From Comamonadaceae bacterium (GTDB lineage: Bacteria > Pseudomonadota > Gammaproteobacteria > Burkholderiales > Burkholderiaceae_C), in assembly GCA_013297925.1 (NCBI GenBank), contig JAAFJC010000006.1:1-64000 (forward strand): DNA of 64,000 bases, given 5' to 3'. Below the pieces are notes generated by a model. That model made no database searches and was not told where the DNA came from. It saw only the letters and a program-made list of their open reading frames with translations. Position numbers and translations under genes: made by a program. Positions 18,584 to 26,749 of the stretch are shown here, piece after piece (within the stretch, counting starts at the first letter, position 1; each line of letters opens with the position of its first letter).

Positions 18584-19813
18584 ATGGCCGTTAACTTCAT
18601 CCCCACGGATTATTCCCAATTGCATCCCATCGCAGGCGTGCGCATCGGCGTTGTGGAAGCCGGCGTGCGCAAAGCCCATCGCAAAGACGTGACGGTGATG
18701 CTGCTCGATGAGGGCGCAAGTGTCGCGGGTGTGTTCACGCTCAATCGCTTTTGTGCTGCGCCTGTGCAGATGTGTCGCGATCACTTGGCTAAAAACTTCG
18801 GTATTCGTGCGATCCTCATCAACACTGGCAATGCCAATGCCGGCACAGGCGACGATGGCCTCGCCCGCGCTCGCTCCACATGCGTGGCGATGGCTCGCCA
18901 TCTGGATATCGCGCCTGAGCAGGTGCTACCGTTCTCCACCGGCGTGATCATGGAGCCCCTGCCCAACGACCGCATCGAAGCAGCACTCCCCGCCGCCCTG
19001 AAAGACGCGCAGCCTGCCCACTGGGGCAAAGCCGCCGAAGGCATCATGACGACCGACACGCTGCCCAAAGCCTTCAGCGAAAAAGTCGTGATCGCCGGCA
19101 AGACCGTCACCGTCACTGGCATCAGCAAAGGCGCAGGCATGATCCGCCCTAACATGGCCACCATGCTCGGCTTCTTAGCCACGGATGCCGTGATCCCGCA
19201 GGCGACGCTGCAGCAACTCGCCAAAGGCTTGGCTGATCAATCCTTCAACCGCGTCACGATTGATGGCGACACGTCCACGAACGACAGCTTCATCGTCATT
19301 GCTACAAATAAAGTAGCACTTGGCGCAGATTCTATGCCGGCGACTGGCGATTTTGAGGCCCTAAAAGCCGCCATGCTGCGCGTTTCACAAAAACTCGCGC
19401 AAGCCATCGTGCGAGACGGTGAAGGCGCGACAAAATTCATCACTGTGAAAGTCACAGGCGGGAAAGTGCAAGAAGAATGCACCAAAGCAGCCTACGCTAT
19501 CGCGCACTCCCCCTTGGTCAAAACCGCCTTCTTCGCCAGCGACCCCAACCTCGGCCGCATCTTGGCAGCAGTCGGCTACGCAGGCATCACCGATCTCGAT
19601 CAAACCAAAATTGCCTTGCATCTCGATGATGTCCACGTGGTGCAAAACGGTGGTCGCCGCGCCGAATACAAAGAAGAAGACGGTGCACGCGTCATGAAGC
19701 AATCAGAAATCACAGTCCACGTCGATCTCGGTCGTGGCAGTGCTTCGGATACGGTATGGACTTGCGATTTTTCGTACGACTATGTGAAGATCAATGCGGA
19801 TTACCGCAGCTAA
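18584..19813 (+). CDS. argJ: Bifunctional ornithine acetyltransferase / N-acetylglutamate synthase
   Basis: 409 residues. Transfers acetyl groups from N-acetylornithine to glutamate in the cyclic arginine pathway. Conserved segments: [11 protein letters not shown] near residue 82-92; [21 protein letters not shown], where autocleavage before Thr193 makes the alpha and beta chains; [12 protein letters not shown]; and [15 protein letters not shown]. The N-terminal Nterm-block is the family start ([22 protein letters not shown]). A repeat copy is read in frame at about residues 240-255 ([18 protein letters not shown]) between TSTNDSFIV and the next helix, a region that is variable in the family. 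Confidence 0.97.
   Translation: MAVNFIPTDYSQLHPIAGVRIGVVEAGVRKAHRKDVTVMLLDEGASVAGVFTLNRFCAAPVQMCRDHLAKNFGIRAILINTGNANAGTGDDGLARARSTCVAMARHLDIAPEQVLPFSTGVIMEPLPNDRIEAALPAALKDAQPAHWGKAAEGIMTTDTLPKAFSEKVVIAGKTVTVTGISKGAGMIRPNMATMLGFLATDAVIPQATLQQLAKGLADQSFNRVTIDGDTSTNDSFIVIATNKVALGADSMPATGDFEALKAAMLRVSQKLAQAIVRDGEGATKFITVKVTGGKVQEECTKAAYAIAHSPLVKTAFFASDPNLGRILAAVGYAGITDLDQTKIALHLDDVHVVQNGGRRAEYKEEDGARVMKQSEITVHVDLGRGSASDTVWTCDFSYDYVKINADYRS
19301..19348 (+). repeat. Interspersed repeat, copy in argJ
   Basis: GCTACAAATAAAGTAGC is followed by GCGCAGATTCTATGCCGGC, a consensus tail. It is read as [17 protein letters not shown]. Confidence 0.85.
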
Positions 19814-19833
19814 TTCAAAGACAGAACATCCAG

Positions 19834-19946
19834 ACGCGAAAGGCGCGAAAGTTACGCGAAAGACGCAAAAAAGAAATTCAAAAATGAATCTGAATCTCTT
19901 TTCTCTTTTTGGTATTTCTTTCGCGTAACTTTTGCGTCTTTCGCGA
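19834..19946. repeat. Long inverted repeat between argJ and the DUF815 ATPase gene
   Basis: Left arm 19834-19863 and right arm 19917-19946 are 30 nt each and match as inverted copies at 27 of 30 positions. The shared core is AAAGTTACGCGAAAGA. A 53-nt AT-rich spacer separates them. It could act as a transcript stem-loop or a small mobile (MITE-like) element; the 157-bp gap 19814-19970 holds nothing else I can support. Confidence 0.75.
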
Positions 19947-19970
19947 CCGGAAACTTGTATTTCAAAACCT

Positions 19971-20843
19971 ATGAACGAACAATTCCAAGCCCTTCTCGCT
20001 CGCGCTGAAAGCCTGCTCGCCAGAGTTGAGCAAGTCCTCCCTCAACCGCTCACCGCTCCCGATTGGTCACTTGAGGCCATTGCCTGGCGCTACCGCAAGC
20101 GTGCGAGTGGCCATGGCACGTTGGAGCCTGTGAAGCATATGGCAGGCATGAAGCTGTCAGACCTCAAAGAGATTGACGTTCAGAAAGAAAAGATTCAGCG
20201 CAACACGCTGCAATTCGTGCAAGGCCATACGGCGAACAACGTGCTGCTCACTGGCGCGCGAGGTACAGGTAAATCTTCTCTGATCAGGGCCTGCCTTGCT
20301 GAATACACCGCTCAAGGCCTGCGCTTGATCGAAGTGGACAAAACCGATTTGGTCGATCTGCCAGACATCCTCGACGTGATCGCAGATCGCCCAGAAAAAT
20401 TCATCATCTACTGCGATGACATCAGCTTTGAAGAAGGCGATGGCAGCTACAAAGCGCTCAAATCCGTGCTCGATGGTTCGATCAGTGGCGGCGCAGCCAA
20501 TATGCTGATCTATGCCACCAGCAACCGCCGCCATCTGCTGCCCGAATACATGAAGGAAAACCTCACGTACACGCACACGCCCGACGGCGAGGTGCATCCC
20601 GGCGAAGTGGTGGAAGAAAAAATCTCGCTCTCAGAGCGCTTCGGCCTGTGGGTGAGCTTTTATCCGTTCACACAAGACGAATATCTAGCCATCGTCGCCC
20701 AATGGTTGCGCAACCTCGGCGTGGCTGAATCGCGCATCGAAGCCGCCCAAAAAGAAAGCTTGGTCTGGAGCCTAGAGCGCGCCAGCAGAAGCGGCCGCGT
20801 GGCGTTTCAATTTGCGAAGGATTTTGCGGGGCGGCAGGTTTAG
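19971..20843 (+). CDS. DUF815 family AAA ATPase
   Basis: 290 residues. N-terminal helical part, then NNVLLTGARGTGKSSLIRAC (Walker A), IIYCDDISFEEGDGSY (Walker B with extra acidic residues), and the sensor-like IYATSNRRHLLPEYM. This matches the DUF815/YeiB-less family of conserved ATPases of unknown role. The start at 19971 follows the inverted repeat. Its stop overlaps the stop of the convergent ParE-like gene by 4 bp. Cellular role unknown. Confidence 0.88.
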   Translation: MNEQFQALLARAESLLARVEQVLPQPLTAPDWSLEAIAWRYRKRASGHGTLEPVKHMAGMKLSDLKEIDVQKEKIQRNTLQFVQGHTANNVLLTGARGTGKSSLIRACLAEYTAQGLRLIEVDKTDLVDLPDILDVIADRPEKFIIYCDDISFEEGDGSYKALKSVLDGSISGGAANMLIYATSNRRHLLPEYMKENLTYTHTPDGEVHPGEVVEEKISLSERFGLWVSFYPFTQDEYLAIVAQWLRNLGVAESRIEAAQKESLVWSLERASRSGRVAFQFAKDFAGRQV

Positions 20844-21142
20844 CCCGTAGTTGGGTATTGCCGCGATGTGTGAATCACGTTGTGGACTTCCACAGTTGTC
20901 GCGGTAACTCTAACGACTGCGATATAGCGATATCTGCTGATCACATACTCCCGCGTAGCTTCTACGCGCCCGATGCGCGTACGCAAGGGGAAGAAGCACA
21001 AGCTCTCAATCTGCGCCACCATATCGGCGATCATCTCCAAAGCGAATGCAGCGTTGACCTCTTGGGTGTAGTAAAGCGCAATGCTTGCTAAGTCTTGCTC
21101 AGCCGTATCTTTCCAGTCGATCTGGTGCGTTGCCTCAACCAC
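20840..21142 (-). CDS. ParE/RelE-like toxin
   Basis: 100 residues of the ParE toxin superfamily: DWKDTAEQDLASIALYYTQE, then FFPLRTRIGRVEATREYVIS, then YRYIAVVRVTATTVEVHNVIHTSRQYP, the last being the usual conserved strand with an Arg at the active-site end. It begins with GTG 12 bp after the antitoxin stop. It probably inhibits gyrase or mRNA translation when free; which one cannot be said from sequence. Confidence 0.85.
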   Translation of the reverse strand: MVEATHQIDWKDTAEQDLASIALYYTQEVNAAFALEMIADMVAQIESLCFFPLRTRIGRVEATREYVISRYRYIAVVRVTATTVEVHNVIHTSRQYPTTG

Positions 21143-21153
21143 TTGACGAACTC

Positions 21154-21477
21154 TCAGTGGGCAGCAGCTTGCAATTTCTCAGAGTGCGCCAACACCTTGG
21201 CTCGAATGCTTGCCATCAACTCTTGCGTGGTGAATGATCTTGATTGACCGCTATCAGCGCGATCTAAGCTGGTCTGCACTTTCGTGCGAAACCATTCGTC
21301 GTAGCCCGCATCCTTCCCAGCGTGAATGGCCTGTACGACATCGCTCGCGTGATCGCCAAATGGAATCATGATGCCCACAGAGCGCCCGTTCTTCGTGACG
21401 ATGACCGGCTCACGCTGCATCGCATCGAGAAATTCGCCGAAATGGGTTTTAGCTTCTTTGGCGGTGAAGGTTTTCAT
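21154..21477 (-). CDS. Phd/YefM-type antitoxin
   Basis: 107 residues. MKTFTAKEAKTHFGEFLDAMQREPVIVTKNGRSVGIMI is the standard Phd/YefM DNA-binding and dimer fold; the rest (about 65 residues) is a longer than usual C-terminus that would wrap the toxin. It lies immediately upstream of the toxin gene, so the two form one operon that is probably autorepressed. Confidence 0.88.
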   Translation of the reverse strand: MKTFTAKEAKTHFGEFLDAMQREPVIVTKNGRSVGIMIPFGDHASDVVQAIHAGKDAGYDEWFRTKVQTSLDRADSGQSRSFTTQELMASIRAKVLAHSEKLQAAAH

Positions 21478-21537
21478 GGCTTGAAAGACTCAAAGTGATT
21501 ACTTTGATTATTGTAGCCCTTTAGAGTATTCGCGTTG

Positions 21538-21933
21538 CTACTGCTTTGATTCCTGAATATGCACGTCTTTCGCGCGACCATTGGTGTCTAGCTCAATCCT
21601 GAGTTGACTGTTTTTCCAACCACGGCCGTGGCATTGGCCGATTTCCCAAAACAAGTCTTTGGATTCAGTGCGATCTGGTAGTCCGAGCAAAGCAACTAGC
21701 TCTCGCCGAGGCATCAGAGTTAGCAGGTTATTTTTGCGCAGCTGATTGGCCATACCACCCAACACGCACCCAGGGTCACCGTTTTGTTTGATCTGTTCTC
21801 TTCCGATCTTCCAATGATTTTCATCAAAAGAAGCGGGCTTTGCGTCAAAGCCTTGGAAGTCCACCCAAAAAACAAGCCCAACACTAAAGACTAAAGCAAG
21901 TAAGACAAAAATCCAGTGCGAACGGCGACCCAT
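21538..21933 (-). CDS. Small exported or membrane-anchored protein of unknown function
   Basis: 131 residues. MGRRSHWIFVLLALVFSVGLVFWV is an uncleaved anchor or signal. The remainder contains RRELVALLGLPDR ... LFWEIGQCHGRGWKNSQLRIELD, a pattern loosely like the SmpA/OmlA fold (a conserved leucine-glycine-proline-D turn then a strand). It lies between the TA pair and yqeY. I do not assign a function. Confidence 0.65.
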   Translation of the reverse strand: MGRRSHWIFVLLALVFSVGLVFWVDFQGFDAKPASFDENHWKIGREQIKQNGDPGCVLGGMANQLRKNNLLTLMPRRELVALLGLPDRTESKDLFWEIGQCHGRGWKNSQLRIELDTNGRAKDVHIQESKQ

Positions 21934-21939
21934 GCCGAA

Positions 21940-22386
21940 TCAACCCGCCAACGCCGCCTTCACCGCAGCTGATACTTGCCCCATATCGGCCTTGCCGGCG
22001 AGCTTGGCTTTGACTGCGCCCATGACTTTGCCCATGTCGCCGGGGCCTGTTGCGCCGAGTTCTGCCACGATGGCTTTGACGGCTGCGGTGACTTCTTCTG
22101 CGCTCATGCGCTGCGGCAAGTACACCTGCAAGATGGCCATTTCGGCTTTTTCTTTATCAGCCAAGTCTTGGCGGCCGCCGGCTTCGAAGGCGGTGATGCT
22201 GTCTTTGCGTTGTTTAACGAGTTTGTCCACGATGGCGATGACTTGTGCGTCGTCCAAAGTGATGCGCTCATCGACTTCTTTTTGCTTGATGGCGGCTTGC
22301 AGCATGCGGATGGTGAGCAGGCGCTCGCTTTCCTTGGCGCGCATGGCTGTCTTCATGTCTTCGGTGAGGGTGTCTTTGATGCTCAT
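21940..22386 (-). CDS. GatB/YqeY domain protein
   Basis: 148 residues of the YqeY family: KDTLTEDMKTAMRAKESERL, then MLQAAIKQKEVDERITLDD, then YLPQRMSAEEVTAAVKAIVAELGA and GKADMGQVSAAVKAALAG. It shares its domain with the tail of the tRNA amidotransferase subunit GatB; the function of stand-alone copies is not settled. In many Burkholderiales it directly follows rpsU; here three copper genes sit between them. Confidence 0.93.
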   Translation of the reverse strand: MSIKDTLTEDMKTAMRAKESERLLTIRMLQAAIKQKEVDERITLDDAQVIAIVDKLVKQRKDSITAFEAGGRQDLADKEKAEMAILQVYLPQRMSAEEVTAAVKAIVAELGATGPGDMGKVMGAVKAKLAGKADMGQVSAAVKAALAG

Positions 22387-22462
22387 GGCGGTCTCTTTGT
22401 GGGGAAGTGCAAATGAAAAGAGCGCTCATTGTAGAGCGCCCTTGGGATCAAGAGAGGGCAGA

Positions 22463-22966
22463 TCAGTGCTTGTGCCCACTCATGTCTTTGCCGGGGGCGG
22501 AGCCGGGGGCGCGGGCTGCGACGGGGATTTTGACTTCCACTTTGCTTTGCTCGCCTTTGGCGTTGGCAAAGGTGAGCGTGACGGGCACTTCGGTATTGAC
22601 CTTGAGCGATTGCTTGAGATCGAGCAGCATGATGTGAAAGCCGCCGGGCTTGAGCTCTACCGCCTTGCCGGCGGGCAGCTCTAAGCCGCCTTTGACTTCG
22701 GCCATTTTCATGACCGAGCCTTCCATTTTCATCTCGTGCACTTCGCCGATTTTCGCAACGGGCGATGACACGGCGACGAGTTTCATAGCAACCGGTGAGG
22801 TGAGCTTCATGAAGCCGCCTGTGCCGCTTTGGCCTTCGACAGCGGTGCGGATCCATGCGCCTTCGATTTTCACGTCAGAGGCGGTTTGGGCTTGGATATT
22901 GAGGCAAAACAAGGCAATCGCCGGCAAGAATAATGCGCGGCATGCTATCGATTTAAGAGTGTTCAT
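22463..22966 (-). CDS. PCu(A)C-type periplasmic copper chaperone
   Basis: 167 residues. An N-terminal signal peptide is followed by the DUF461 fold with the copper site pattern HEMKMEGSVMKM ... GGFHIMLLDLK (H-M ... H-M). Such proteins carry Cu(I) to cytochrome oxidase assembly. A second metal-like cluster ends the protein (DMSGHKH). The signal peptide core (SIACRALFLPAIA) is encoded by a copy of the interspersed repeat. It is the third gene of a copper cluster on the minus strand. Confidence 0.9.
   Translation of the reverse strand: MNTLKSIACRALFLPAIALFCLNIQAQTASDVKIEGAWIRTAVEGQSGTGGFMKLTSPVAMKLVAVSSPVAKIGEVHEMKMEGSVMKMAEVKGGLELPAGKAVELKPGGFHIMLLDLKQSLKVNTEVPVTLTFANAKGEQSKVEVKIPVAARAPGSAPGKDMSGHKH
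22919..22952 (-). repeat. Interspersed repeat, copy in the PCu(A)C signal peptide
   Basis: In gene sense: ATCGATAGCATGCCGCGCA, then TTATTCTTGCCGGC. It is read as SIACRALFLPA, the hydrophobic core of the signal peptide, in the same frame as the YcnI copy. Confidence 0.65.
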
Positions 22967-22984
22967 GATGGGTCTTTCAGAGGT

Positions 22985-23587
22985 TTAGTGTTTGTGGCCG
23001 GCGTGTGGGTCAGAGGCGGGTTTGGCTGCGGGCGTTCCCGTAGGAGCGGCGGCAGGTGCAACGACGTTAAGCAAGGCTGCAGGGTACTTCAAGCCGCGTG
23101 TGCTGGTGCCTTGTGGGGGGATTTCTGTCCAGGGGTTGCTGCCGGTTTTGCTGCCGTCTTGGCACAGCTGTGTGACTTTGAACCACGCCGCTCCTGCGGG
23201 CATCGCCGCGCGGCCACGAAGGGTGAACTCGTCGTATTGGCTGTCGGGCAATGCTGCTGAAGGTAATGCTGTCCAAGTGATCTCGGTCACGTCTTCCGTG
23301 ACTTGTTTGCCGTGGCTGTCGTAGGGTGTGGTGAGTTTTTCGGTTTTTGTTTGCAGCGTCCAGCCTGCTTTGGGCATGGGCTTGGCACCTTGAAAGCCTG
23401 CAGGTATTTGCACACGCAGCGACGTGGTGGGCAAGCCATCGCAGCCGTGGCCGACGCGCAGCACGGCTTTGTACGTGCTGCCTGTTTCAATTTGCTGTTG
23501 CTCGAGTGTTACGTGAGAAAAAGCACTAATAGCCGGCATGAAACCTGCGCAGAGTGCTATGAATTTGAGAGTGTATGAATGGGACAT
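22985..23587 (-). CDS. YcnI-like DUF1775 copper-binding protein
   Basis: 200 residues. Signal peptide (SYTLKFIALCAGFMPAISAF), then mature HVTLEQQQIETGSTYKAVLRV with the N-terminal His that binds Cu in YcnI, and VGHGCDGLPTTSLRVQIPAGF. A Pro/Ala-rich linker and a HAGHKH tail end it. It is co-encoded with the PCu(A)C and DUF2946 genes. The start at 23587 yields a clean signal peptide. A repeat copy encodes the signal peptide core. Confidence 0.9.
   Translation of the reverse strand: MSHSYTLKFIALCAGFMPAISAFSHVTLEQQQIETGSTYKAVLRVGHGCDGLPTTSLRVQIPAGFQGAKPMPKAGWTLQTKTEKLTTPYDSHGKQVTEDVTEITWTALPSAALPDSQYDEFTLRGRAAMPAGAAWFKVTQLCQDGSKTGSNPWTEIPPQGTSTRGLKYPAALLNVVAPAAAPTGTPAAKPASDPHAGHKH
23531..23566 (-). 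repeat. Interspersed repeat, copy in the YcnI signal peptide
   Basis: In gene sense: AATTCATAGCACTCTGCGCA, then GGTTTCATGCCGGC. It is read as FIALCAGFMPAIS, the h-region and the lead-up to the cleavage site. Confidence 0.8.
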
Positions 23588-23667
23588 GATGTTTCCTGAG
23601 AATGCGCGCGGCTCTGTGCGAGTGCGCAGCCAAGCTCGCTGATCAGTCAGCAAGCGATATGAAAAGC

Positions 23668-24039
23668 TCAGGAAAAATCAGGTGGCCCGCGTGCGGGCAG
23701 GGGCGGGCGGGTGAGCGCAGCCAATGCGCTTGCTGGCGTGCGCTGTGTGGCATAAGCCAAAGCGCTGGAAAACTCAGAATTTGAAACGGCAGGCGGTGGC
23801 GCAGCAGACGGTGCACACAGGCCGCAATGCATCACATCTGCATTGGCTTCTTCGCCGTTAGCCGTTTGGCTCAGCAGCCGCATCGCGCCATTGGTGCTGC
23901 AGAGTAATTCGATACTGCGAGGTGCGATCACCGGGCTGGCATAAGCCGCTGCCATGCCTAGCAAAAATGCGCCCACGATCCAGCGGCGCAGCTCTGTGCT
24001 GCGTAGGCGGTGGAAGATGCTTAGCGCAGAAAAAAACAT
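23668..24039 (-). CDS. DUF2946 family small membrane protein
   Basis: About 123 residues. An N-terminal hydrophobic stretch (RRWIVGAFLLGMAAAYASPVI), then CSTNGAMRLL and HCGLC, the Cys pair pattern of DUF2946, a family that clusters with copper genes. It is the first gene of the copper cluster. The start at 24039 is the most likely of two in-frame ATGs; the other lies 9 codons upstream. Confidence 0.75.
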   Translation of the reverse strand: MFFSALSIFHRLRSTELRRWIVGAFLLGMAAAYASPVIAPRSIELLCSTNGAMRLLSQTANGEEANADVMHCGLCAPSAAPPPAVSNSEFSSALAYATQRTPASALAALTRPPLPARGPPDFS

Positions 24040-24051
24040 GACATCAAAAAT

Positions 24052-24084
24052 AAAAAAGCCACGCAAGCAAACGCTTGGCGTGGC
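24052..24084 (-). terminator. rpsU terminator
   Basis: On the minus strand GCCACGC (24078-24084) pairs with GCGTGGC (24058-24064), followed by a run of T. It separates rpsU from the downstream copper genes. Confidence 0.8.
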
Positions 24085-24105
24085 TTCATCACGAATGCGA
24101 CCGAA

Positions 24106-24318
24106 TCAATACATCTTCGGTGGCAATTGCATGCTGCGCACGCGCTTGTAGTGGCGCTTCACAGCGGCCGACTTCTTGCGCTTACGCTCAGCGGTGGGCT
24201 TCTCATAAAACTCGCGGGCGCGCAAGTCTGTGAGGAGGCCCAGCTTCTCGATGGTGCGCTTGAAACGGCGCAGAGCCACTTCATAGGGCTCGGTATCTTT
24301 AACACGAATAAGTGTCAT
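24106..24318 (-). CDS. rpsU: 30S ribosomal protein bS21
   Basis: 70 residues, the expected length: [20 protein letters not shown], then [20 protein letters not shown], with the basic C-terminus [21 protein letters not shown]. It is part of the 30S subunit at the mRNA exit. The start at 24318 is chosen over longer in-frame forms by family length. The 197 bp upstream to the Crp-type gene hold its promoter. Confidence 0.97.
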   Translation of the reverse strand: MTLIRVKDTEPYEVALRRFKRTIEKLGLLTDLRAREFYEKPTAERKRKKSAAVKRHYKRVRSMQLPPKMY

Positions 24319-24515
24319 TGCAAATAAATTCCAAATTGCGGGCAGGTGATCAATCCGCCCTGATGTTCCCGCCAAAAAATGAATGTGTTCGGCTGGCAGG
24401 TTTTACCGGTAAGCCTTAGATTATAACCCGCTGTCTTTGGCTTGCCAAGCGCGTCAGGTCTAAAAAGCCTTTGCGCCAAAGACTGTGAATTCCCTCAGTC
24501 GATCAATCGGGAAAG

Positions 24516-25241
24516 CTATGTTGATTGCTCCAGCAAGGCAGACATCGAAGCAATTTTTATGCGCCCATAAGCCTGCTCAATCGCTCCGCGCTCAGCCAGC
24601 AAACGCAATTGGCTGGCCACAGATTGGCGCGTCATGCCCAGCATTGAAGCCAGCGCATCTTGGGATACGTCAAGCGAAGAGCGATGCTGCCCAGTCTCGG
24701 CCTCATCATCGTAGGCTAGCATCACCAGCCTGCGCGCCGTGCGGGCGAGCGATGAACGCAGCGTGAAGCCCTCAGCCAAAGACAACAAAGCCCGTGTGCG
24801 CATGGCCAGCAAGCGAGCGATCTGGCTGGCTAGCTGCGCATCTTGGAGCAGGGTATACATGGCGTCTGCCTCAATCACCAAGACATCCGATGAGCCCACG
24901 CTGAAAAAATCTCTCTCGCGACTTCCCTCATCGAGCACAGCCAACTCACCAAACCATTGCCCAGGCCGAATGAAATTCAAAATCGCCTCGCGGCCATCGT
25001 TGGATGTGGAGCTGACTTTGATCAAACCATCTATCAGCACGGCAAAACCATCTCTGCGCTTGCGCACGGGCTCGCCTTGCGTGGCAAACAGCTGCCCGTC
25101 GCTCAGCAGCATCCGCCGGCCAGCAGCAAGAAGCGTCTCTTGCTGCGGCTTGGAGAGGCTTGAAAACCAGCGGTTGGTGTAGAGCGGATGTTGAGCGTTG
25201 GTAGGCCAACTGGTGGATCCCGAGAGGGACAGGTTTGTCAT
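24516..25241 (-). CDS. Crp/Fnr family transcriptional regulator
   Basis: 241 residues. A cyclic-nucleotide-binding-like beta roll (GQLFATQGEPVRKRRDGFAVLIDG ... GQWFGELAVLDEGSRERDFFSV) precedes a winged helix (DVSQDALASMLGMTRQSVASQLR). The conserved GELA-type loop is present, but the Arg/Ser pattern for cAMP is not clear and no N-terminal Cys cluster for an Fe-S centre is seen, so the ligand is unknown. The start at 25241 (MTNLSLSG) is one choice; a longer form starting at 25316 is open. Confidence 0.85.
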   Translation of the reverse strand: MTNLSLSGSTSWPTNAQHPLYTNRWFSSLSKPQQETLLAAGRRMLLSDGQLFATQGEPVRKRRDGFAVLIDGLIKVSSTSNDGREAILNFIRPGQWFGELAVLDEGSRERDFFSVGSSDVLVIEADAMYTLLQDAQLASQIARLLAMRTRALLSLAEGFTLRSSLARTARRLVMLAYDDEAETGQHRSSLDVSQDALASMLGMTRQSVASQLRLLAERGAIEQAYGRIKIASMSALLEQST

Positions 25242-25486
25242 GGATGTTGTGCTTAAAAAATGAACCAATCGCTTGTGTGCAGCAAAAAAACCTACTGCAA
25301 GCGTGCAAAACCTCACGTATCCTAACTATTTAGATGTAAAAACTTTGACCACAAATTCACATTCGAGGTGTATAGGGTGCCTTTTGGAGAGTAATCGCAC
25401 AGAAATGTGGCGAAAATCACTCAAATTCAACTAATCGTTTTACTCAAGAATCATTAATTCTTTGAGTAAATCGTAAGTAGTAAAGC

Positions 25487-26749
25487 TTAGAGCTTTTCGA
25501 GAATTTGTGCTCGTGCTGCCGCGATAGCTCGACCGATTTGCTCAGTGCGTTTTCCTTCGGCCATGGCCTGCTGAGCGATCTCAGCAGTGGGCACAGAAAG
25601 CACTTTTTGCAGCGCAGACGCCAAGCGCAGTGCCGGCATATAGATCTCATCTTGCAGGCCGAGCCGCCCACGCGCATCGCATTCACAAGCTTGCAGCACC
25701 TGCAAAAAACGCTGCGGCTTGCGAATCGCATCGCATCGCTCAAGTAGCCGCAACGTGGCCTTGGCATCCAGCTCAGCACTGCGATGAATATTGCCATGCT
25801 CTTTGGCCACAACCACGGCCAGCTCTTTGCATTCGGTCGGCACGCGAAGGCGCTCGCAGATCGGCAGCAGCAGATCCACGCTTCTGATTTCATGCCCAAT
25901 ATGGCGCGGCAGCACGTCTTGCGGCGTGGTGCCCTTACCCAGATCGTGCACAAGACAAGCAAAGCGCACAGGCAAAGGCGCTTGAAGCTGCGCCGCCATA
26001 TCCAACACCATCATCAGATGCACACCGGTATCAATCTCCGGGTGATATTCCGCGCGTTGCGGCACACCCCACAGCTGCTCCACCTCGGGCAGCAGCACTT
26101 GCAGCGCGCCGCATTGGCGCAGCACTTGGAACATCCGCGAGGGCTTGTTTTCCATCAGCCCCTTCGCAATTTCTTGCCATACGCGCTCTGCCACGAGTGC
26201 ATCCACCTCACCTGCTGCCACCATGCGACGCATCAAATCCATGGTCGGTTTGGCCACCGAGAAACCCTCATAGCGCGCCGCAAATCTAGCCACACGCAGG
26301 ATGCGCACTGGGTCTTCTTCAAAGGCGTGGCTGGTATGGCGCAGTAATTTCTCTTGAATATCTTTCTGACCGCCGTAGGGATCAATCACAGCATCTTGGG
26401 GTAGATTTTTAAGATCAAATCGGCTACTCGCCGTGAGAAAATCTGCGCAGACAGCTATGGAATTGATAGTGAGGTCACGTCGCGCCAGATCCTGCTCAAT
26501 CGTCACATCGGGCGTTGCGTGAAACTCAAAGCCGTGATAGCCGGGCGCGGTTTTGCGCTCAGTGCGAGCTAAGGCGTATTCCTCTTTCGTCTTGGGGTGA
26601 AGGAATACGGGGAAGTCTTTGCCTACAGGCAAATAGCCTGCATCGAGCATCTCTTGAGGGCTGCTACCCACAACGCACCAGTCGCGATCTGTCACGGCGC
26701 GACCCATGAGCGCATCGCGCACTGCGCCGCCGACGAGATACGTCTTCAT
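25487..26749 (-). CDS. cca: CCA-adding nucleotidyltransferase (multifunctional, with HD domain)
   Basis: 420 residues. N-terminal polymerase core: VGGAVRDALMG and DRDWCVVG (the DxD metal pair), then RRDLTINSIAV. The HD phosphohydrolase domain has CLVHDLGKGTTP. It adds or repairs the 3' CCA of tRNAs. A repeat copy is read in frame directly after RRDLTIN (SIAVCADFLTASSRFD), making that segment longer than usual before IDPYGGQKDI. It shares a 4-bp ATGA-type overlap with the rlmI-like gene upstream, so the two are translationally coupled. Confidence 0.95.
   Translation of the reverse strand: MKTYLVGGAVRDALMGRAVTDRDWCVVGSSPQEMLDAGYLPVGKDFPVFLHPKTKEEYALARTERKTAPGYHGFEFHATPDVTIEQDLARRDLTINSIAVCADFLTASSRFDLKNLPQDAVIDPYGGQKDIQEKLLRHTSHAFEEDPVRILRVARFAARYEGFSVAKPTMDLMRRMVAAGEVDALVAERVWQEIAKGLMENKPSRMFQVLRQCGALQVLLPEVEQLWGVPQRAEYHPEIDTGVHLMMVLDMAAQLQAPLPVRFACLVHDLGKGTTPQDVLPRHIGHEIRSVDLLLPICERLRVPTECKELAVVVAKEHGNIHRSAELDAKATLRLLERCDAIRKPQRFLQVLQACECDARGRLGLQDEIYMPALRLASALQKVLSVPTAEIAQQAMAEGKRTEQIGRAIAAARAQILEKL
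26421..26470 (-). repeat. Interspersed repeat, copy in cca
   Basis: In gene sense ACTATCAATTCCATAGCTG, then TCTGCGCAGATTTT and CTCACGGCG. It is read as INSIAVCADFLTAS. The tail diverges at five positions from the consensus. Confidence 0.65.

Noticed and set aside
21932-22684. 250-codon plus-strand frame over yqeY and the PCu(A)C gene
   Set aside because: Rich in Ser/Met/Ala and spans two real minus-strand genes; antisense artefact.
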